Below are positions 8,240-18,500 of a stretch of 64,000 bases of DNA, in pieces (position 1 is the stretch's first letter; each line of letters opens with the position of its first letter). The position numbers were made by a program, and so were the translations under genes. The stretch spans positions 48,140 through 112,139 of the forward strand of contig JAUIKE010000002.1 of assembly GCA_030430845.1 (NCBI GenBank), in the 5' to 3' direction. The notes beneath the pieces were generated by a model. It was not told the DNA's origin, made no database searches, and saw nothing but the letters and a program-made list of their open reading frames with translations. The DNA comes from Bacteroidia bacterium. Lineage in GTDB: Bacteria; Bacteroidota; Bacteroidia; Chitinophagales; Saprospiraceae.

Positions 8240-11200
8240 ATGAAGGCTAAAAAATTCGTCCTGCTGGGGGGATTTATTCTACTATCTACCCTACTTTTTG
8301 CCCAGAAAACAACCATTTACACAGAGGCCAACCGGGCTTACAAAGAAGGCGTCGACTTTTACGACGACGGTCTTTTTGCCCAGGCTCAGAAAAAATTCAA
8401 AGAGGTCACCACCATGCTGCGGCCGGTCAACGAATCAAGGGCCAAGATGCTGTCTGACCAGGCGGAGCTCAATTACGTCAAATGTGCCGTCCGGCTCGAT
8501 CAGATTGACGGAGAAAAGAACCTCATCAACTTCATCAGAAGCAAAAAGCCGGACCCGATCTATGACGAGGCCCTGCTTGAAATCGCCACTTACTACTTTA
8601 ATGCACGGGAATACACCAAGGCTAATGAGTACTATGATCAGGTGCCGACCTTAGGCATGAAAAACTCCGAGCGCTCAGAGATTAAATTCAAGATGGGCTA
8701 TGGTTATTTCGCTCAGAAAGAGTTTGCTAATGCCAAACGGTCCTTTATGGAGATCAAAGATTTCCAGGGAGATTACTACCATTCTTCCAACTATTACCTG
8801 GGGCTTTGCTATTTCTTTGACGGCGATTACGACGCCTCTATCCGGCACCTTCGTATAGCCGAGGGCTCGACGGAATACTCCGACGAAATTCCGTACTATC
8901 TCACGCAAATCTTCTTTGCCCAGCGCAGGTTCGATGAGTTGATTGCCTATGCCGAGCCTAAGCTCAATGAAAGGGGCCTCGATAATAAAAAAGAGATGTA
9001 CCAACTGGTCGGTCAGTCCTATTTTGAAAAAGGGAATTATGCCCAGGCGCTGACTTATCTGGATTACTATGCGGAAAGAAGTAACAAGCTGAGAGAAGAA
9101 GAATTTTATCAGCTGGGCTTTGCTCAGTACCAGGTCGGGAAATATGAAGAAGCGATCGAAAGCTTTAAAGAACTGTCAGACGCCAATTCACTGATCGGGC
9201 AAAACGCCATGTTCTACCTGGCGGATTGTTACCTTAAATTAGGTCAAAAGCGAAATGCCCTGACACCCCTGGCCACTGCTAAACGTATGGATTTCGATCC
9301 ACAGATTAAAGAAGATGCTCTTTTCAACCATGCCAAACTGGCGTACGAGCTCAATCAGCCTAAAATTGCCATTACCGATCTTCAATTGATCAAACCTGAT
9401 TCAAGATATTACATCGAGGCGCAGGAAATCATGAGCGAGATCTTTCTCAGCTATAGAGATTACCAGCAAGCACTCGATATCCTGGATAATATTCCAAACA
9501 AAACACCGCAATTGCTGGAAACCTACCAAAAAGTGGCGCTCTATCGCGGGATGCAACTCATGCAGGACGGACAGCCAGGTGTGGCCCAGGCTTACTTCGA
9601 GAAATCCCTGGAATATTCCTATGACGGACGCTCAAAGGCTGTTGCCATTTACTGGCTGGGAGAAATTGCCCACCAGGAAAAACAGTATGATGCCAGTATC
9701 CAGTTGGTCAATCAGTTTTTAACACTGGCCCAAACGCAGCGCAATCTGCCGGATGAATCGTCTGTATTTACGGCTAACTATGTGCAAGGGTATAATTATT
9801 TCAAACAAGAAAACTATACCGCTGCACAGCAGTATTTTTCCTTTGTGGTAGATGGGATCAAGAGGAACCAGACCTTTATCAAAAACACAAAGATCAGCAA
9901 CCAGGTATTAGGAGATGCGACTATGCGCGCAGGTGACTGTCTATTTAAACGCAATCAATACCAGGCGGCCGTTCAGTTTTACGATGACGCCATCGTCAAT
10001 CGGTATACAGGCTATGACTACGCCATCTTCCAGAAAGCCATCATTGAAGGCTTGAGAGGACGGACAACTGAAAAGATACTGGCTTTGGAACGCATCCCTA
10101 AAGAATTCCCCAAATCAGAATTCGCTGATGATGCCCTACTGGCCCTGGGATCGACCTACCAGGAAATGGGCCGGCTAAACGACGCCTCTGCTCCGCTTCA
10201 GAGATTGGTCAGCGAATACCGCCAGAGTTCTCCATTGATCAATCAGGCCTTCATGAAACTCGGACTGATCAGCTACAATGGCGGCAACCTGAACTCGGCC
10301 ATCAGCTACTACAAGCAGATCCTGGATAACAACCCGGAGCCTACTGAAACTTCACAAGCCCTGGCTGCCTTGAGAGAGATCTATGTAGATGATCTGGGCC
10401 GGCCGGAAGACTACTTCTCCCTATTGAGAACAACCGGCTATACGGTTGATAATTTCGAGCGCGACTCGCTCAATTATGAAGCGGCCATGGGGCGTTTTGC
10501 TTCCGGAGATTTTCCCCGGGCCATTACTTCCTTTACGAGCTATATTCAGAATTTCCCGACAGGCTGGTATCTACTGGATGCCTATTATCACCGGGGAGAA
10601 TCTCATAGCTTTACACGCCGTTATGACGAGGCCTTGGGAGATTATGAATTTGTCATTGATAAAGGCCCAAGCCGTTTTTATTTGCAAGCACTGGAAAAAG
10701 CAGCGCTGATCGCTTACAATCACTCGCAGAACTTCCAAAAATCATACAACTACTATAATTTATTGGAAGTGGCCGCTACGGAACCCGAAATGGTATTTGA
10801 GGCCCAGTTAGGTGCCTTGCGATCTGCCTATCGCTCAAATAATACTCAAGCCGTTTACAACCTCTCCAGTAAAGTTGCCAACAACCCGAACGCTACGGTG
10901 GAACAACGAACCGCAGCTAATTTTTATCTGGGTAAACTGGCATTTGACCAGGGAGATTTCGATAATGCCTTCACCGCTTTCAATAAGGTGACTCAGTCTG
11001 GCGTCAACAATGAGCAAGCCGCCGAGGCACGCTATTTAACCGCTGAAATTTATTACCGAAGAGGGCAACTCGACCAAGCCAAGCAAATCGCTCTGAACGC
11101 TAACCGGGAGAGCTCCGCTTATCCAATGTGGGTAGCTAAGAGTGTTTTGTTGCTCGGAAGCATTCTTTACGATCAAAATGACCTGTACAACGCAAGGGCC

Positions 11201-11371
11201 GCCCTGGAGGCCTTGATCGAAAATTATAATGAAGATCAGGAAATTGTGAATCAGGCCCGGATCAAGCTTAACCAGGTCAACCTGAAGATTGAACAAAACA
11301 GCCGGCTTAACAAGAATTTTGATAACGGCTCTATGAACTTCAATAATAATAACGGGAATAACAAAAAATAA
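8240..11371 (+). CDS. Secreted tetratricopeptide-repeat protein
   Basis: The protein has 1043 residues. The signal peptide is MKAKKFVLLGGFILLSTLLFAQ. The rest is an almost unbroken TPR array, visible as recurring motifs such as ANRAYKEGVDFYDDGLFAQAQKKF, AYYHRGESHSF, LGYAQ-type and AxxxLGxxYxxxG helices up to about residue 1015, followed by an Asn-rich tail (NFDNGSMNFNNNNGNNKK). It should act as a periplasmic or outer-membrane-associated scaffold. The gene is followed 55 bp later by a beta-barrel gene. This TPR-plus-barrel pairing is recurrent in Bacteroidota and suggests a shared envelope role. The exact function is unknown. It resembles the BamD/YbgF-like class of TPR proteins but is several times longer. 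Confidence 0.85.
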   Translation: MKAKKFVLLGGFILLSTLLFAQKTTIYTEANRAYKEGVDFYDDGLFAQAQKKFKEVTTMLRPVNESRAKMLSDQAELNYVKCAVRLDQIDGEKNLINFIRSKKPDPIYDEALLEIATYYFNAREYTKANEYYDQVPTLGMKNSERSEIKFKMGYGYFAQKEFANAKRSFMEIKDFQGDYYHSSNYYLGLCYFFDGDYDASIRHLRIAEGSTEYSDEIPYYLTQIFFAQRRFDELIAYAEPKLNERGLDNKKEMYQLVGQSYFEKGNYAQALTYLDYYAERSNKLREEEFYQLGFAQYQVGKYEEAIESFKELSDANSLIGQNAMFYLADCYLKLGQKRNALTPLATAKRMDFDPQIKEDALFNHAKLAYELNQPKIAITDLQLIKPDSRYYIEAQEIMSEIFLSYRDYQQALDILDNIPNKTPQLLETYQKVALYRGMQLMQDGQPGVAQAYFEKSLEYSYDGRSKAVAIYWLGEIAHQEKQYDASIQLVNQFLTLAQTQRNLPDESSVFTANYVQGYNYFKQENYTAAQQYFSFVVDGIKRNQTFIKNTKISNQVLGDATMRAGDCLFKRNQYQAAVQFYDDAIVNRYTGYDYAIFQKAIIEGLRGRTTEKILALERIPKEFPKSEFADDALLALGSTYQEMGRLNDASAPLQRLVSEYRQSSPLINQAFMKLGLISYNGGNLNSAISYYKQILDNNPEPTETSQALAALREIYVDDLGRPEDYFSLLRTTGYTVDNFERDSLNYEAAMGRFASGDFPRAITSFTSYIQNFPTGWYLLDAYYHRGESHSFTRRYDEALGDYEFVIDKGPSRFYLQALEKAALIAYNHSQNFQKSYNYYNLLEVAATEPEMVFEAQLGALRSAYRSNNTQAVYNLSSKVANNPNATVEQRTAANFYLGKLAFDQGDFDNAFTAFNKVTQSGVNNEQAAEARYLTAEIYYRRGQLDQAKQIALNANRESSAYPMWVAKSVLLLGSILYDQNDLYNARAALEALIENYNEDQEIVNQARIKLNQVNLKIEQNSRLNKNFDNGSMNFNNNNGNNKK

Positions 11372-11375
11372 ATGA

Positions 11376-11399
11376 GTAAGGCGCCTGCAGGCGCCTTAC
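11376..11399. repeat. GC-rich hairpin between TPR and barrel genes
   Basis: gtaaggcgcc-tgca-ggcgccttac is a perfect 10-bp stem with a 4-base loop in the 55-bp gap between the two genes. On the plus strand it is followed by an A-run, not a T-run, so it is a poor plus-strand terminator. It may instead protect or partly attenuate the upstream message. Confidence 0.75.
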
Positions 11400-11426
11400 C
11401 CAAAAAAAACATAAAAACAATCATAT

Positions 11427-13061
11427 ATGCATTTCATAAAAAAAGGTATCATCCTCCTGCTTTTATTCGGACCTGCCTGGGTGATGGCACAGCCAGGTTT
11501 GGGTACAGAATCGGTAGAAGTCATCAAGGATTTCGAGGCTAGATTACTGAGCACTGAAAAAATCAAGGTGCGGCCTGAGTTGCCTTCTTTAGATACACTT
11601 GCCAGTAATAAAGCTCCTGTTTATGATGTGATTGCCAGGATGCTGAATGTACAATATTTGCCGCCTGAGATCCGGCCTTCTTCTTACCGGGAAAACATTT
11701 CAGAAGATGTAAAAAATGGCTACGTGAAACTTGGAGGAGGTTTTCCTAAGGCTTTTTACGGCGATGCCGGATATCATTTGATCAATGAACAGGTAGAGCT
11801 GGGAGCCAATTTGTTATTCAACAGTGCAGATAACAGCAGTCAGGTCGAAAATCAGAAGTACTTTACCGCTAAATTTAAAGCGGATGGCACTTATTTCTTC
11901 GAGCCCGGCTACGCCCTCAGCGGCCGGCTTGGATATACCGCCAATAATCTGTTTTACTATGGATATAATCAATTGGCTGAGGAAGAGAACCGCACGATCA
12001 GCTTCGAAGGGGACGATGTCAAGCAGCGTTTCCGCACCTTCGACATCGGAGCTTCGGTCTTTAACGGAGAGCGTACCGAGGCAGACTTCAACTATCGCGC
12101 AGATCTCGACCTGTACTCCCTGCGCGATAATTATGCAACCAAAGAAAACGGTTATAAGCTGCGCCTGGAGGGAAGCAAATGGTTTGAAGAGGCCCACTCC
12201 TTTAATTTGGAATTGATCACCGATTTCACTACTTACCGCGATACGGCCAAACAAAGCCTGAATAACATCTTCCTTCACCCAACCTTTAACTACCACAGCG
12301 ATAAATTCCAGGCTAAGGTGGGGGTTAATCTGGCTTCTAACAAGGACGAATTCTCCTTTTTCCCCGACCTCGAAGTATCGGTAAATATCCTTGAGAAGGT
12401 ATTGACTGCTTTTGCAGGGGTGGAAGGATCTTTATACAAAAACACCTATCAAAACCTGACCAACTACAATCCGTTCATCGTTCCACGCATCGACCTAAGG
12501 AATACGAGCTATTACCATTTCTTCGGAGGGATCAAAGGGGAATACCAAGGAATCGATTATCATGCCCAGATCGGATATAAGGATACGGATGATTTGGCCT
12601 TGTTTTTGTCCAATGCCGATACGGTACCACAATTTAATGTAGTGTACGATACGGTCAGCATATTCACCATCAGCGGTTCGCTGACACTTCCACTGCTGGA
12701 AGACCTTGAGATCATCGGCTCTTTCGCCCAGCATGTGTACTCCACTACCGGCCAAGACAAAGCCTGGCATTTACCGAGCCTTGAGCTGAATGTAGAGGCC
12801 CGCTACAAGATGCTGGACGATAAATTAACCCTGAAGGGAAATCTGTTTGTCGAAAACGGCGTTCCTTTCCGTAGGATGGACGGGACTTCTGAGAATCTCA
12901 ATGCCTTATTGGATATCAATGCAGGTGCGGAATTCCAGTTTACCGATAATATCGGAGGCTTTATCCATGTCAATAACCTCTTAGATAATAACCGGCAGCG
13001 CTGGCGTTATTACCCAATCATGGGCATCAACGGCGTCGTTGGATTAAGCGCCCGGTTCTAA
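11427..13061 (+). CDS. TonB-receptor-like outer-membrane beta-barrel protein
   Basis: The protein has 544 residues. The signal peptide is MHFIKKGIILLLLFGPAWVMAQ. After a short N-terminal region (to about residue 95) the sequence is a succession of alternating amphipathic strands (for example GYVKLGGGFPKAFYGDAGYHL, LSGRLGYTANNLFYYGYNQ), and it ends with an aromatic residue in GVVGLSARF, as expected for an outer-membrane barrel. No plug domain or TonB box was seen, so it resembles only the barrel half of TonB-dependent receptors. Co-transcription with the upstream TPR gene is likely. A strong terminator follows directly after the stop codon. Confidence 0.8.
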   Translation: MHFIKKGIILLLLFGPAWVMAQPGLGTESVEVIKDFEARLLSTEKIKVRPELPSLDTLASNKAPVYDVIARMLNVQYLPPEIRPSSYRENISEDVKNGYVKLGGGFPKAFYGDAGYHLINEQVELGANLLFNSADNSSQVENQKYFTAKFKADGTYFFEPGYALSGRLGYTANNLFYYGYNQLAEEENRTISFEGDDVKQRFRTFDIGASVFNGERTEADFNYRADLDLYSLRDNYATKENGYKLRLEGSKWFEEAHSFNLELITDFTTYRDTAKQSLNNIFLHPTFNYHSDKFQAKVGVNLASNKDEFSFFPDLEVSVNILEKVLTAFAGVEGSLYKNTYQNLTNYNPFIVPRIDLRNTSYYHFFGGIKGEYQGIDYHAQIGYKDTDDLALFLSNADTVPQFNVVYDTVSIFTISGSLTLPLLEDLEIIGSFAQHVYSTTGQDKAWHLPSLELNVEARYKMLDDKLTLKGNLFVENGVPFRRMDGTSENLNALLDINAGAEFQFTDNIGGFIHVNNLLDNNRQRWRYYPIMGINGVVGLSARF

Positions 13062-13062
13062 A

Positions 13063-13099
13063 AGGCTGTCTCATCCGCCTCGGGCGGATGAGACAGCCT
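13063..13099 (+). terminator. Intrinsic terminator with 17-bp perfect stem (ggctgtctca type)
   Basis: The arm aggctgtctcatccgcc, loop tcg and perfect complement are followed by ctccttttttt. The stem starts within two bases of the barrel gene stop codon. Its outer sequence aggctgtctca/tgagacagcct recurs at 15505-15552 (variant) and at the ends of the 158-bp palindrome at 33595-33752. Confidence 0.9.
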
Positions 13100-13250
13100 C
13101 CTTTTTTTCTATCTCGCCATTCCAAATATTGACCTTTAAAATTGCTTTTTTTCTTTTTTTTATCCCATAAAATTCCTAAATTCCATTATAATTTACGCCT
13201 CAAAAACCCATAGTCCTCTCACTTTATTCTTTAATCAAAATTTCTTCAAT

Positions 13251-13502
13251 ATGAACATCACTTTCGATGAACTGCGGGATATCAAACACAAACTTCCCAC
13301 CGGCAGTGTTAAGCTTATTGCACAAGAGCTAAATCTGGATGAGCAAACTGTTCGCAATTACTTTGGCGCCAACAATTTTGAAGAAGGCGATTTTACCGGA
13401 AAACATCTTCAGCCAGGGCCTGGCGGTGGGATAGTGCAATTACCTGATACCACGATATTGGAGCTAGCCAAAAAAATTATTTCTAATTCTGAAAAGTCGT
13501 AA
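13251..13502 (+). CDS. Small putative DNA-binding protein
   Basis: An 83-residue protein. The first half (FDELRDIKHKLPTGSVKLIAQELNLDEQTVRNYFGA) reads like a helix-turn-helix. The second half carries a glycine-rich hinge (HLQPGPGGGIVQLPDTTILELAKKIIS). Similar short proteins are common in Bacteroidota and carry no established function. It has its own upstream region and a strong bidirectional terminator after it, so it is probably a monocistronic gene. Regulation of transcription is inferred only from the helix-turn-helix appearance. Confidence 0.75.
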   Translation: MNITFDELRDIKHKLPTGSVKLIAQELNLDEQTVRNYFGANNFEEGDFTGKHLQPGPGGGIVQLPDTTILELAKKIISNSEKS

Positions 13503-13506
13503 CCAC

Positions 13507-13550
13507 AAAAAAAAGGGTATTCAAAACAAATTGAATACCCTTTTTTTTTA
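13507..13550. terminator. Bidirectional terminator
   Basis: gggtattcaa (13516-13525) pairs with ttgaataccc (13532-13541), flanked by an A-run on the left and a T-run on the right. It can end transcription from both the small DNA-binding protein gene and the convergent methyltransferase gene. Confidence 0.92.
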
Positions 13551-13568
13551 ACCTAGAAGGTCAAAAGG

Positions 13569-14282
13569 TCACATCTTTAAATAGAATGCCCGAGTCAATG
13601 CGATAAATTGCTCAGTCCATTCTGTGTTCTCCTGCTTTTGAATGACCAATTCATCCTCTTCCACCGTTTTCTTATTTCGCTCGAACTGCAGCAGCAGCCG
13701 TTCCACCGGCTTATCTGCCTTTGGTTTCACGTTTGTTACCCTTGTGCAATACAATTTATAGGTTTCGGCCAGTTCCTGAAAGCGTAAGCCCTCGATGAAT
13801 GGAAGGATTAGACAGAATTTGCCGCTGGGTGCCAACAATTTCTGTACCGCCATCAACAGATCACCATGAGGCATTTTGATGGTATGTCGAACGCTATTGC
13901 GGTCCTGATTCTGGGAGAAAGTCCCTCCGGAAAAAAAAGGTGGGTTGCTAACGATCAAGTCATAAGTACCCTCATGTGTTTTGGTGAAATCCTGAACGGA
14001 GATGTGAAAAGCCCGCATTCGATTGGACCAGGGTGCCCGGTCCATGTTCTCTTTAGTTTGCTCGAAAGCCGACCCGTCAATGTCCAGGCCATCAATTGTA
14101 GCCTGATCTGCTCTTTGCCCCAGCATGACCGCAATGACGCCGCTACCGGTGCCTATATCAAGGATCGACTTTGCATCAGAGATATCCGCCCAGGCCCCCA
14201 ACAGAATTCCGTCGGTGCCTACTTTCATGGCAGATTTATCCTGATGGATATCGAATTGTTTGAAGTGAAATGGCTTGGCCAT
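13569..14282 (-). CDS. trmN6: tRNA1(Val) adenine-N6-methyltransferase family protein
   Basis: This 237-residue SAM-dependent methyltransferase of the YfiC/TrmN6 type modifies the adenine next to the anticodon of tRNA1(Val) in Escherichia coli. Visible are the N-terminal FHFKQFDIHQDKSAMKVGTDGILLGAWA pattern (split; residues 5-32), the SAM-binding ILDIGTGSGVIAVMLGQR and the catalytic SNPPFF motif of N6-adenine methyltransferases. Length fits the family. The E. coli substrate is assumed, not shown, because related class members act on other substrates. Confidence 0.85.
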   Translation of the reverse strand: MAKPFHFKQFDIHQDKSAMKVGTDGILLGAWADISDAKSILDIGTGSGVIAVMLGQRADQATIDGLDIDGSAFEQTKENMDRAPWSNRMRAFHISVQDFTKTHEGTYDLIVSNPPFFSGGTFSQNQDRNSVRHTIKMPHGDLLMAVQKLLAPSGKFCLILPFIEGLRFQELAETYKLYCTRVTNVKPKADKPVERLLLQFERNKKTVEEDELVIQKQENTEWTEQFIALTRAFYLKM

Positions 14283-14777
14283 TAGTTGCTATTTAGTAGA
14301 AAGAAACCATCTCCGTCAAGACTTCGATGGTCAGGAAAGGTAGATGGCAGAAAGATTTTTCATTTTTTATCCAACAGCTATGCTACCCATAAAGTTTTAG
14401 AGTGCGAACATATCTTTTTTTTCTTAAAAAAACATGAATCCTTCCCAATTTTCGAAGGGTCCCCAATAAACTGATGCTGTTTCACCAAAGGTGAAAGATA
14501 CTGGCGACTTTTTTTTTCAAAAAATGGAGCCCTTTTTTCTACTTAGTAGTATAAATCGTTAGCATCGTGAGGGGTTGTGTAAAAAGTCCTTCGGCCTTTT
14601 CACACAACCAATAATATTCTTTTGGGAGGTCGTTTTAAGAAAAAAACTTTGTTTTTTTCTTAAAACGACCTCCCAAATAAAATTTAATGGGGTGGGTAAA
14701 AACGAGGAACGAGTTTTTACACAACCCCATAGCATCTGTTTTTGGTCATCAGCTAAAAAATTCGGGATGTCTCATGT
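14283..14777. other. Spacer with a 158-bp compound palindrome
   Basis: The first part (14283-14570) is AT-rich and holds only one small hairpin, tttcacc-aaa-ggtgaaa at 14480-14496. The rest holds the large palindrome at 14571-14728. Small open frames crossing it are by-products of the repeat and have no support. Confidence 0.6.
14571..14728. repeat. 158-bp three-hairpin palindrome (ggggttgtg type)
   Basis: The outer arms ggggttgtgtaaaaa and tttttacacaacccc are perfect 15-bp inverted repeats. Each arm can also fold on itself: 14571-14609 as a left lobe and 14689-14728 as a right lobe. Between them is a 24-bp stem with a 3-base loop at 14624-14674 (base gggaggtcg, apex aaaaaac-ttt-gtttttt). 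All parts share the same dyad centre near 14649. It lies after the 3' end of the lipoprotein gene (14778-15380, minus strand). It probably works as a terminator, but its size and symmetry exceed what that needs. Confidence 0.85.
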
Positions 14778-15380
14778 TTATTGAAGACTGCTTATTCTTT
14801 TTTGCCAATACGCAAGATCCAGCTCCTCTACCGCCCCTTTTGTTTGTATCATTCTTGCTTCAGACCTGGAAAAAAGATCAAATCCGCCCTGAGCCTGGGA
14901 CGCGGCCCTTGGAAGTTGATCTACCCGGCTTCTCATAATTGGCTCTGCTCCGCTGAAGTCCATAATCTTTTCATCTAAATTGTAGAACAGGGTACCGGAA
15001 TCAGGATCAACAGAGGGTTCGAGATATTGCAAATGAACCATCGTAATATCTCCGGCCTCCGTCATTTGGTAAAAGGTCCTTTGCCGGTAATATTCGCCAC
15101 AGGAAAGAGAATCCAGGAGAACGGCCCAGTTGTCTTTGGTAAATCGATATACAGTGTTTTCACAATCTCCTTCACCAGACTGGCCGATCATTTTTTTGTT
15201 CATACCGGAAAAAGGCAGGCCATCGAGTTTTTCGAAGCTCGGGATGGCTACTTGATTGTTTTGAGCGCCTGTTTGACCGGTCTGGTGGCCTTCTGCCTGA
15301 TTATTTTGGCAGGAAAAAACAGATAGCAGGGCTAGGAATAATAGTACCAACGGAAAAAATCGAAAGTAATGCTGTTTCAT
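14778..15380 (-). CDS. Hypothetical lipoprotein
   Basis: The protein has 200 residues from the ATG at 15380. That start is chosen because it gives a proper lipoprotein signal, KQHYFRFFPLVLLFLALLSVFSC with lipobox VFSC. A longer frame to 15503 would place the signal internally. The mature part starts with a low-complexity linker (QNNQAEGHQTGQTGAQNNQ) and continues as a soluble domain with two further cysteines (GEGDCENTVYRFTKDNWAVLLDSLSCGEYY) that may pair. The family was not recognised. The product should be an envelope lipoprotein. Confidence 0.7.
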   Translation of the reverse strand: MKQHYFRFFPLVLLFLALLSVFSCQNNQAEGHQTGQTGAQNNQVAIPSFEKLDGLPFSGMNKKMIGQSGEGDCENTVYRFTKDNWAVLLDSLSCGEYYRQRTFYQMTEAGDITMVHLQYLEPSVDPDSGTLFYNLDEKIMDFSGAEPIMRSRVDQLPRAASQAQGGFDLFSRSEARMIQTKGAVEELDLAYWQKRISSLQ

Positions 15381-15504
15381 GATTTTAAATTTAAAAACTA
15401 AAAAGTAGTAACGAAGGTCGCCAATATAAAGAATATCAGAGGTGTAATCCATGGAAGCCCATAAAAGAAAATGGATTCCTGCGTTAAGATCACAGGAACC
15501 CATT

Positions 15505-15552
15505 GGGGCTGTCTCATAGATTTTTTTTTAGGAGATCTTTTGAAACAGCCCC
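15505..15552 (-). terminator. Hairpin terminator after the giant T9SS gene
   Basis: ggggctgtctca (15505-15516) pairs imperfectly with tgaaacagcccc (15541-15552), with an AT-rich middle that includes a long T-run. It belongs to the ggctgtctca group of hairpins seen at 13063 and 33595. It lies 27 bp beyond the stop of the 15580-22728 gene. Confidence 0.75.
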
Positions 15553-15579
15553 ATTCTGGATGGATGTAGTACCGGAAAT

Positions 15580-18500
15580 TTACCTCACCATCTTTTCAAT
15601 GCGATGCACTGAATCGGATTGAATATGCAGAAAGTATATACCTGTACTCAATGCTTTTCCGTTCTCCGCATTCCAAACTACCCGCTGGCGGCCGGCGGCC
15701 ATCTCCCCGTCGAAAAGGACATCGATGACACGGCCGTTCACATCTTGCAGCGAAATACTGACGGATTCCTGCTGATCCAGTTTCATTTCCACCACGATCT
15801 GTTCGTTAAACGGATTGGGGAATACCCGCAGGTCCTGGATATTATTGCGAATACCTGTCTTCGGGCTGCCCGGCACAGGATCACAAGCCACAGACAATTC
15901 AAACACATAGGGCTCGGAAGGAAGTCCGACCACATCATTGGCCAGGAAGGACATGTGATTGTCCAACTCGCCGATGAGTTGCTTGTTCTCATCCAGCAGG
16001 GCGAACGAAAGTTGCTCGTTCTGCTCTCCGTGAACCATTAGGTAAGAAAGCAATTGCCCGTCCCTTTCTACAAGCGGAGCCACTCCTCGGGCCTTCTTGC
16101 CCGCAAAGGCTGCCAGGTAAGCGGCATTGTCCGGGATGGAACCATTGCAATTCTCCAGCGTACCGACGATGGACATGTTCTCGAAGAACTGCGCAGCTTG
16201 AACCCCTAGCTGGGCTTCCACTAATGCTTGCTCATCCCTTGCTTTTTCTAGTTTTTTGGCCACTCCGGCATCCAATTGCTGAGATTCGGGATACGTCAAA
16301 ATGCCAAACTCCCGGGATCGCATCAAATACCCTTTCGTGGGCTCCAGAAAGGTCAGATTACCTCCCCATCCAAGGCCTTCTTCGTACACAGCAAAACTGC
16401 GCTGACCTTTGATGATATCTCCAGAGGCGGGAATATAATCGGCTAAAGCTTTACTTAACTCCATTTTTTCCAAAGAAATGAACCCTAGCCAGTTCCATTC
16501 GTCCGGCCAAATAACGATAAAATCATTTGCTGGTGAATCAAACTCACCGAGATAGGAGAAGGAACCCGCTTCCTGGATAAAGAGCTTGTAAAAATGGAGG
16601 CGATCAAAGCCCATGTATTCAGTTAAAATGCCTTCCCAACCGTTCGCTTCTGAATATTCATCAAAAGTGTACTGCCAGATGAGTTGGTCCCCATCTTTCA
16701 AAGGCAACCCATCCAGCGTCGCATTCACATCCTTCAAAACATCTGAAGTCAGTGGAAAAGAGATCCAGTTGACACCGGCATTCAATTGGTAGGACTGCTC
16801 AATACTGTTCGTTGCAGAGAAGACAACCGGTACGCTTCTGGTCCCGCGCATGTCATTATCTACAAATACCTCACCCTGTGGACTTACCGGTGCGTGAGTA
16901 CTGCTCTCACTCGCATCCCAGATACGGAATTCCAGGGGCTCATTCGTTGTCGGATCGTTTGAAAATACTTCCAGAAATACCAGGTGCTTCTGGGCGGCTG
17001 CATCATAGGTAAGGTTCGCTACCCCTCGCACTTCATCGTTCACAAAAGCCGCCAGTCTGTCTTGCGTATCGGATGAAACAAGGCCGTCGATGTTCAACTC
17101 TCCAACATAAGTCATACTGTAGAGGAAGAGATTGGGATCAAAATCCCACACCGGTGGTCTGTTGATCACCCGGGTTCCGAAGCGGAGCAGTTCGGTGCCG
17201 CCTCGGTAGCTCGGGTTAATACCTGGATGTGTGACTAATTCGATGGTTTCACTGAAGTGACCGAGCGCTAAGGCGTCTCCTTCTATTTCAAACTGGATCT
17301 CTACCACCTCATTCGGTACCAGGTAGCCCGTATCCGGAAATACGCGCACCCATTCAGGCGCTCCTTGGATAGAGAACGGCATAGGTGAGCCGCTGCGGTT
17401 GTGGACCTTGGCGCTTACCCGGGAGGTTTCATCTTCGTACTTGGTAATGCCGATGCTGTCGGTCAGCCAGGCCAGTTCGTTGCGGTCGACGTAGAACTCC
17501 CATTTGATAGGTTCTGTGATTTTATTGCCTGTGAGGTCTTGCAGGCTACCCAATTCCACCCGCATCACCTTATTCTCAACCACTGTATTGTCGGTGATAG
17601 TCGGATTGATGATGAGCTTGTTTTCATAGCAGGTCACCTCTGCATGCGGATCGCCAATTAAGGTAGTGGCTAAGCCTGATACATACACCCCATTGGCTGC
17701 CTTTGCTGGGCTGCCCTTAGGAATAAATCCAACAACAAGACTATCGCAATTGATGACTTTATTAAAAGTAGCCGAAATCTCATCTCCAAAGTGGAACACT
17801 CCATCAGAAGGCTGGGTCAATCCTACGAGCTTAGGCGGCTCGCGATCAATACGGCCTTTGATAATCTCGGAGTAGCCGGGTTTGTCAGCTGCTGATCCAT
17901 CACAAACGGCTACTGCATGGATCTCATAATCACCATCGGAAATCCCCACAGTTTCCCATTGGAATTGGGTAAAATCAGGATTTAACAATGTGGTATCAGA
18001 GCCAATCTCCTCTCTTGATCTTCCTTTGAAGCCTGTCCAATTGGGGTTGTACGCCTCGTAGGTTTGGCCGTCCGGTACCGGTAAATTAATCCAGGCTCCA
18101 TCGCCGTCGGAACTTCGGTATTGCAAGCGGACTAACTTGAAGTCAGGCGCGCTCAGGTCATATCCCGAAATGGTTACCCGTCGAATGGTGCCCGGTTGAG
18201 CAGGATCGTTGTTGCGTACCACCCAGTTTTGCTGAGGTACATTGATATCCACTTCGCTGCATGGGCGGATAAAGTGTACATTCAAGTCGACTTTAGAAAA
18301 GAATAGGGAATCCAGATTATCGGCAGGGATGCCCAGTCCATAAGCTTGAGAGGCCTGGCATTCGGAATACAAAACAAGGCTTAATTTTTCATAATCATAC
18401 TCCACCGGTCCGCGCTTCACGGTCACCGTAACGGGTATGGATTGCCCAAAAGGAATCGTATACCTAACCGGGTTCCCATTCAAGGTCGTCCCGTTGACTT

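Noticed and set aside
14575..14978. Several short plus-strand frames across the palindrome and the lipoprotein gene
   Set aside because: They are created by the inverted repeats and by antisense reading of the lipoprotein gene. There is no start signal or family match.
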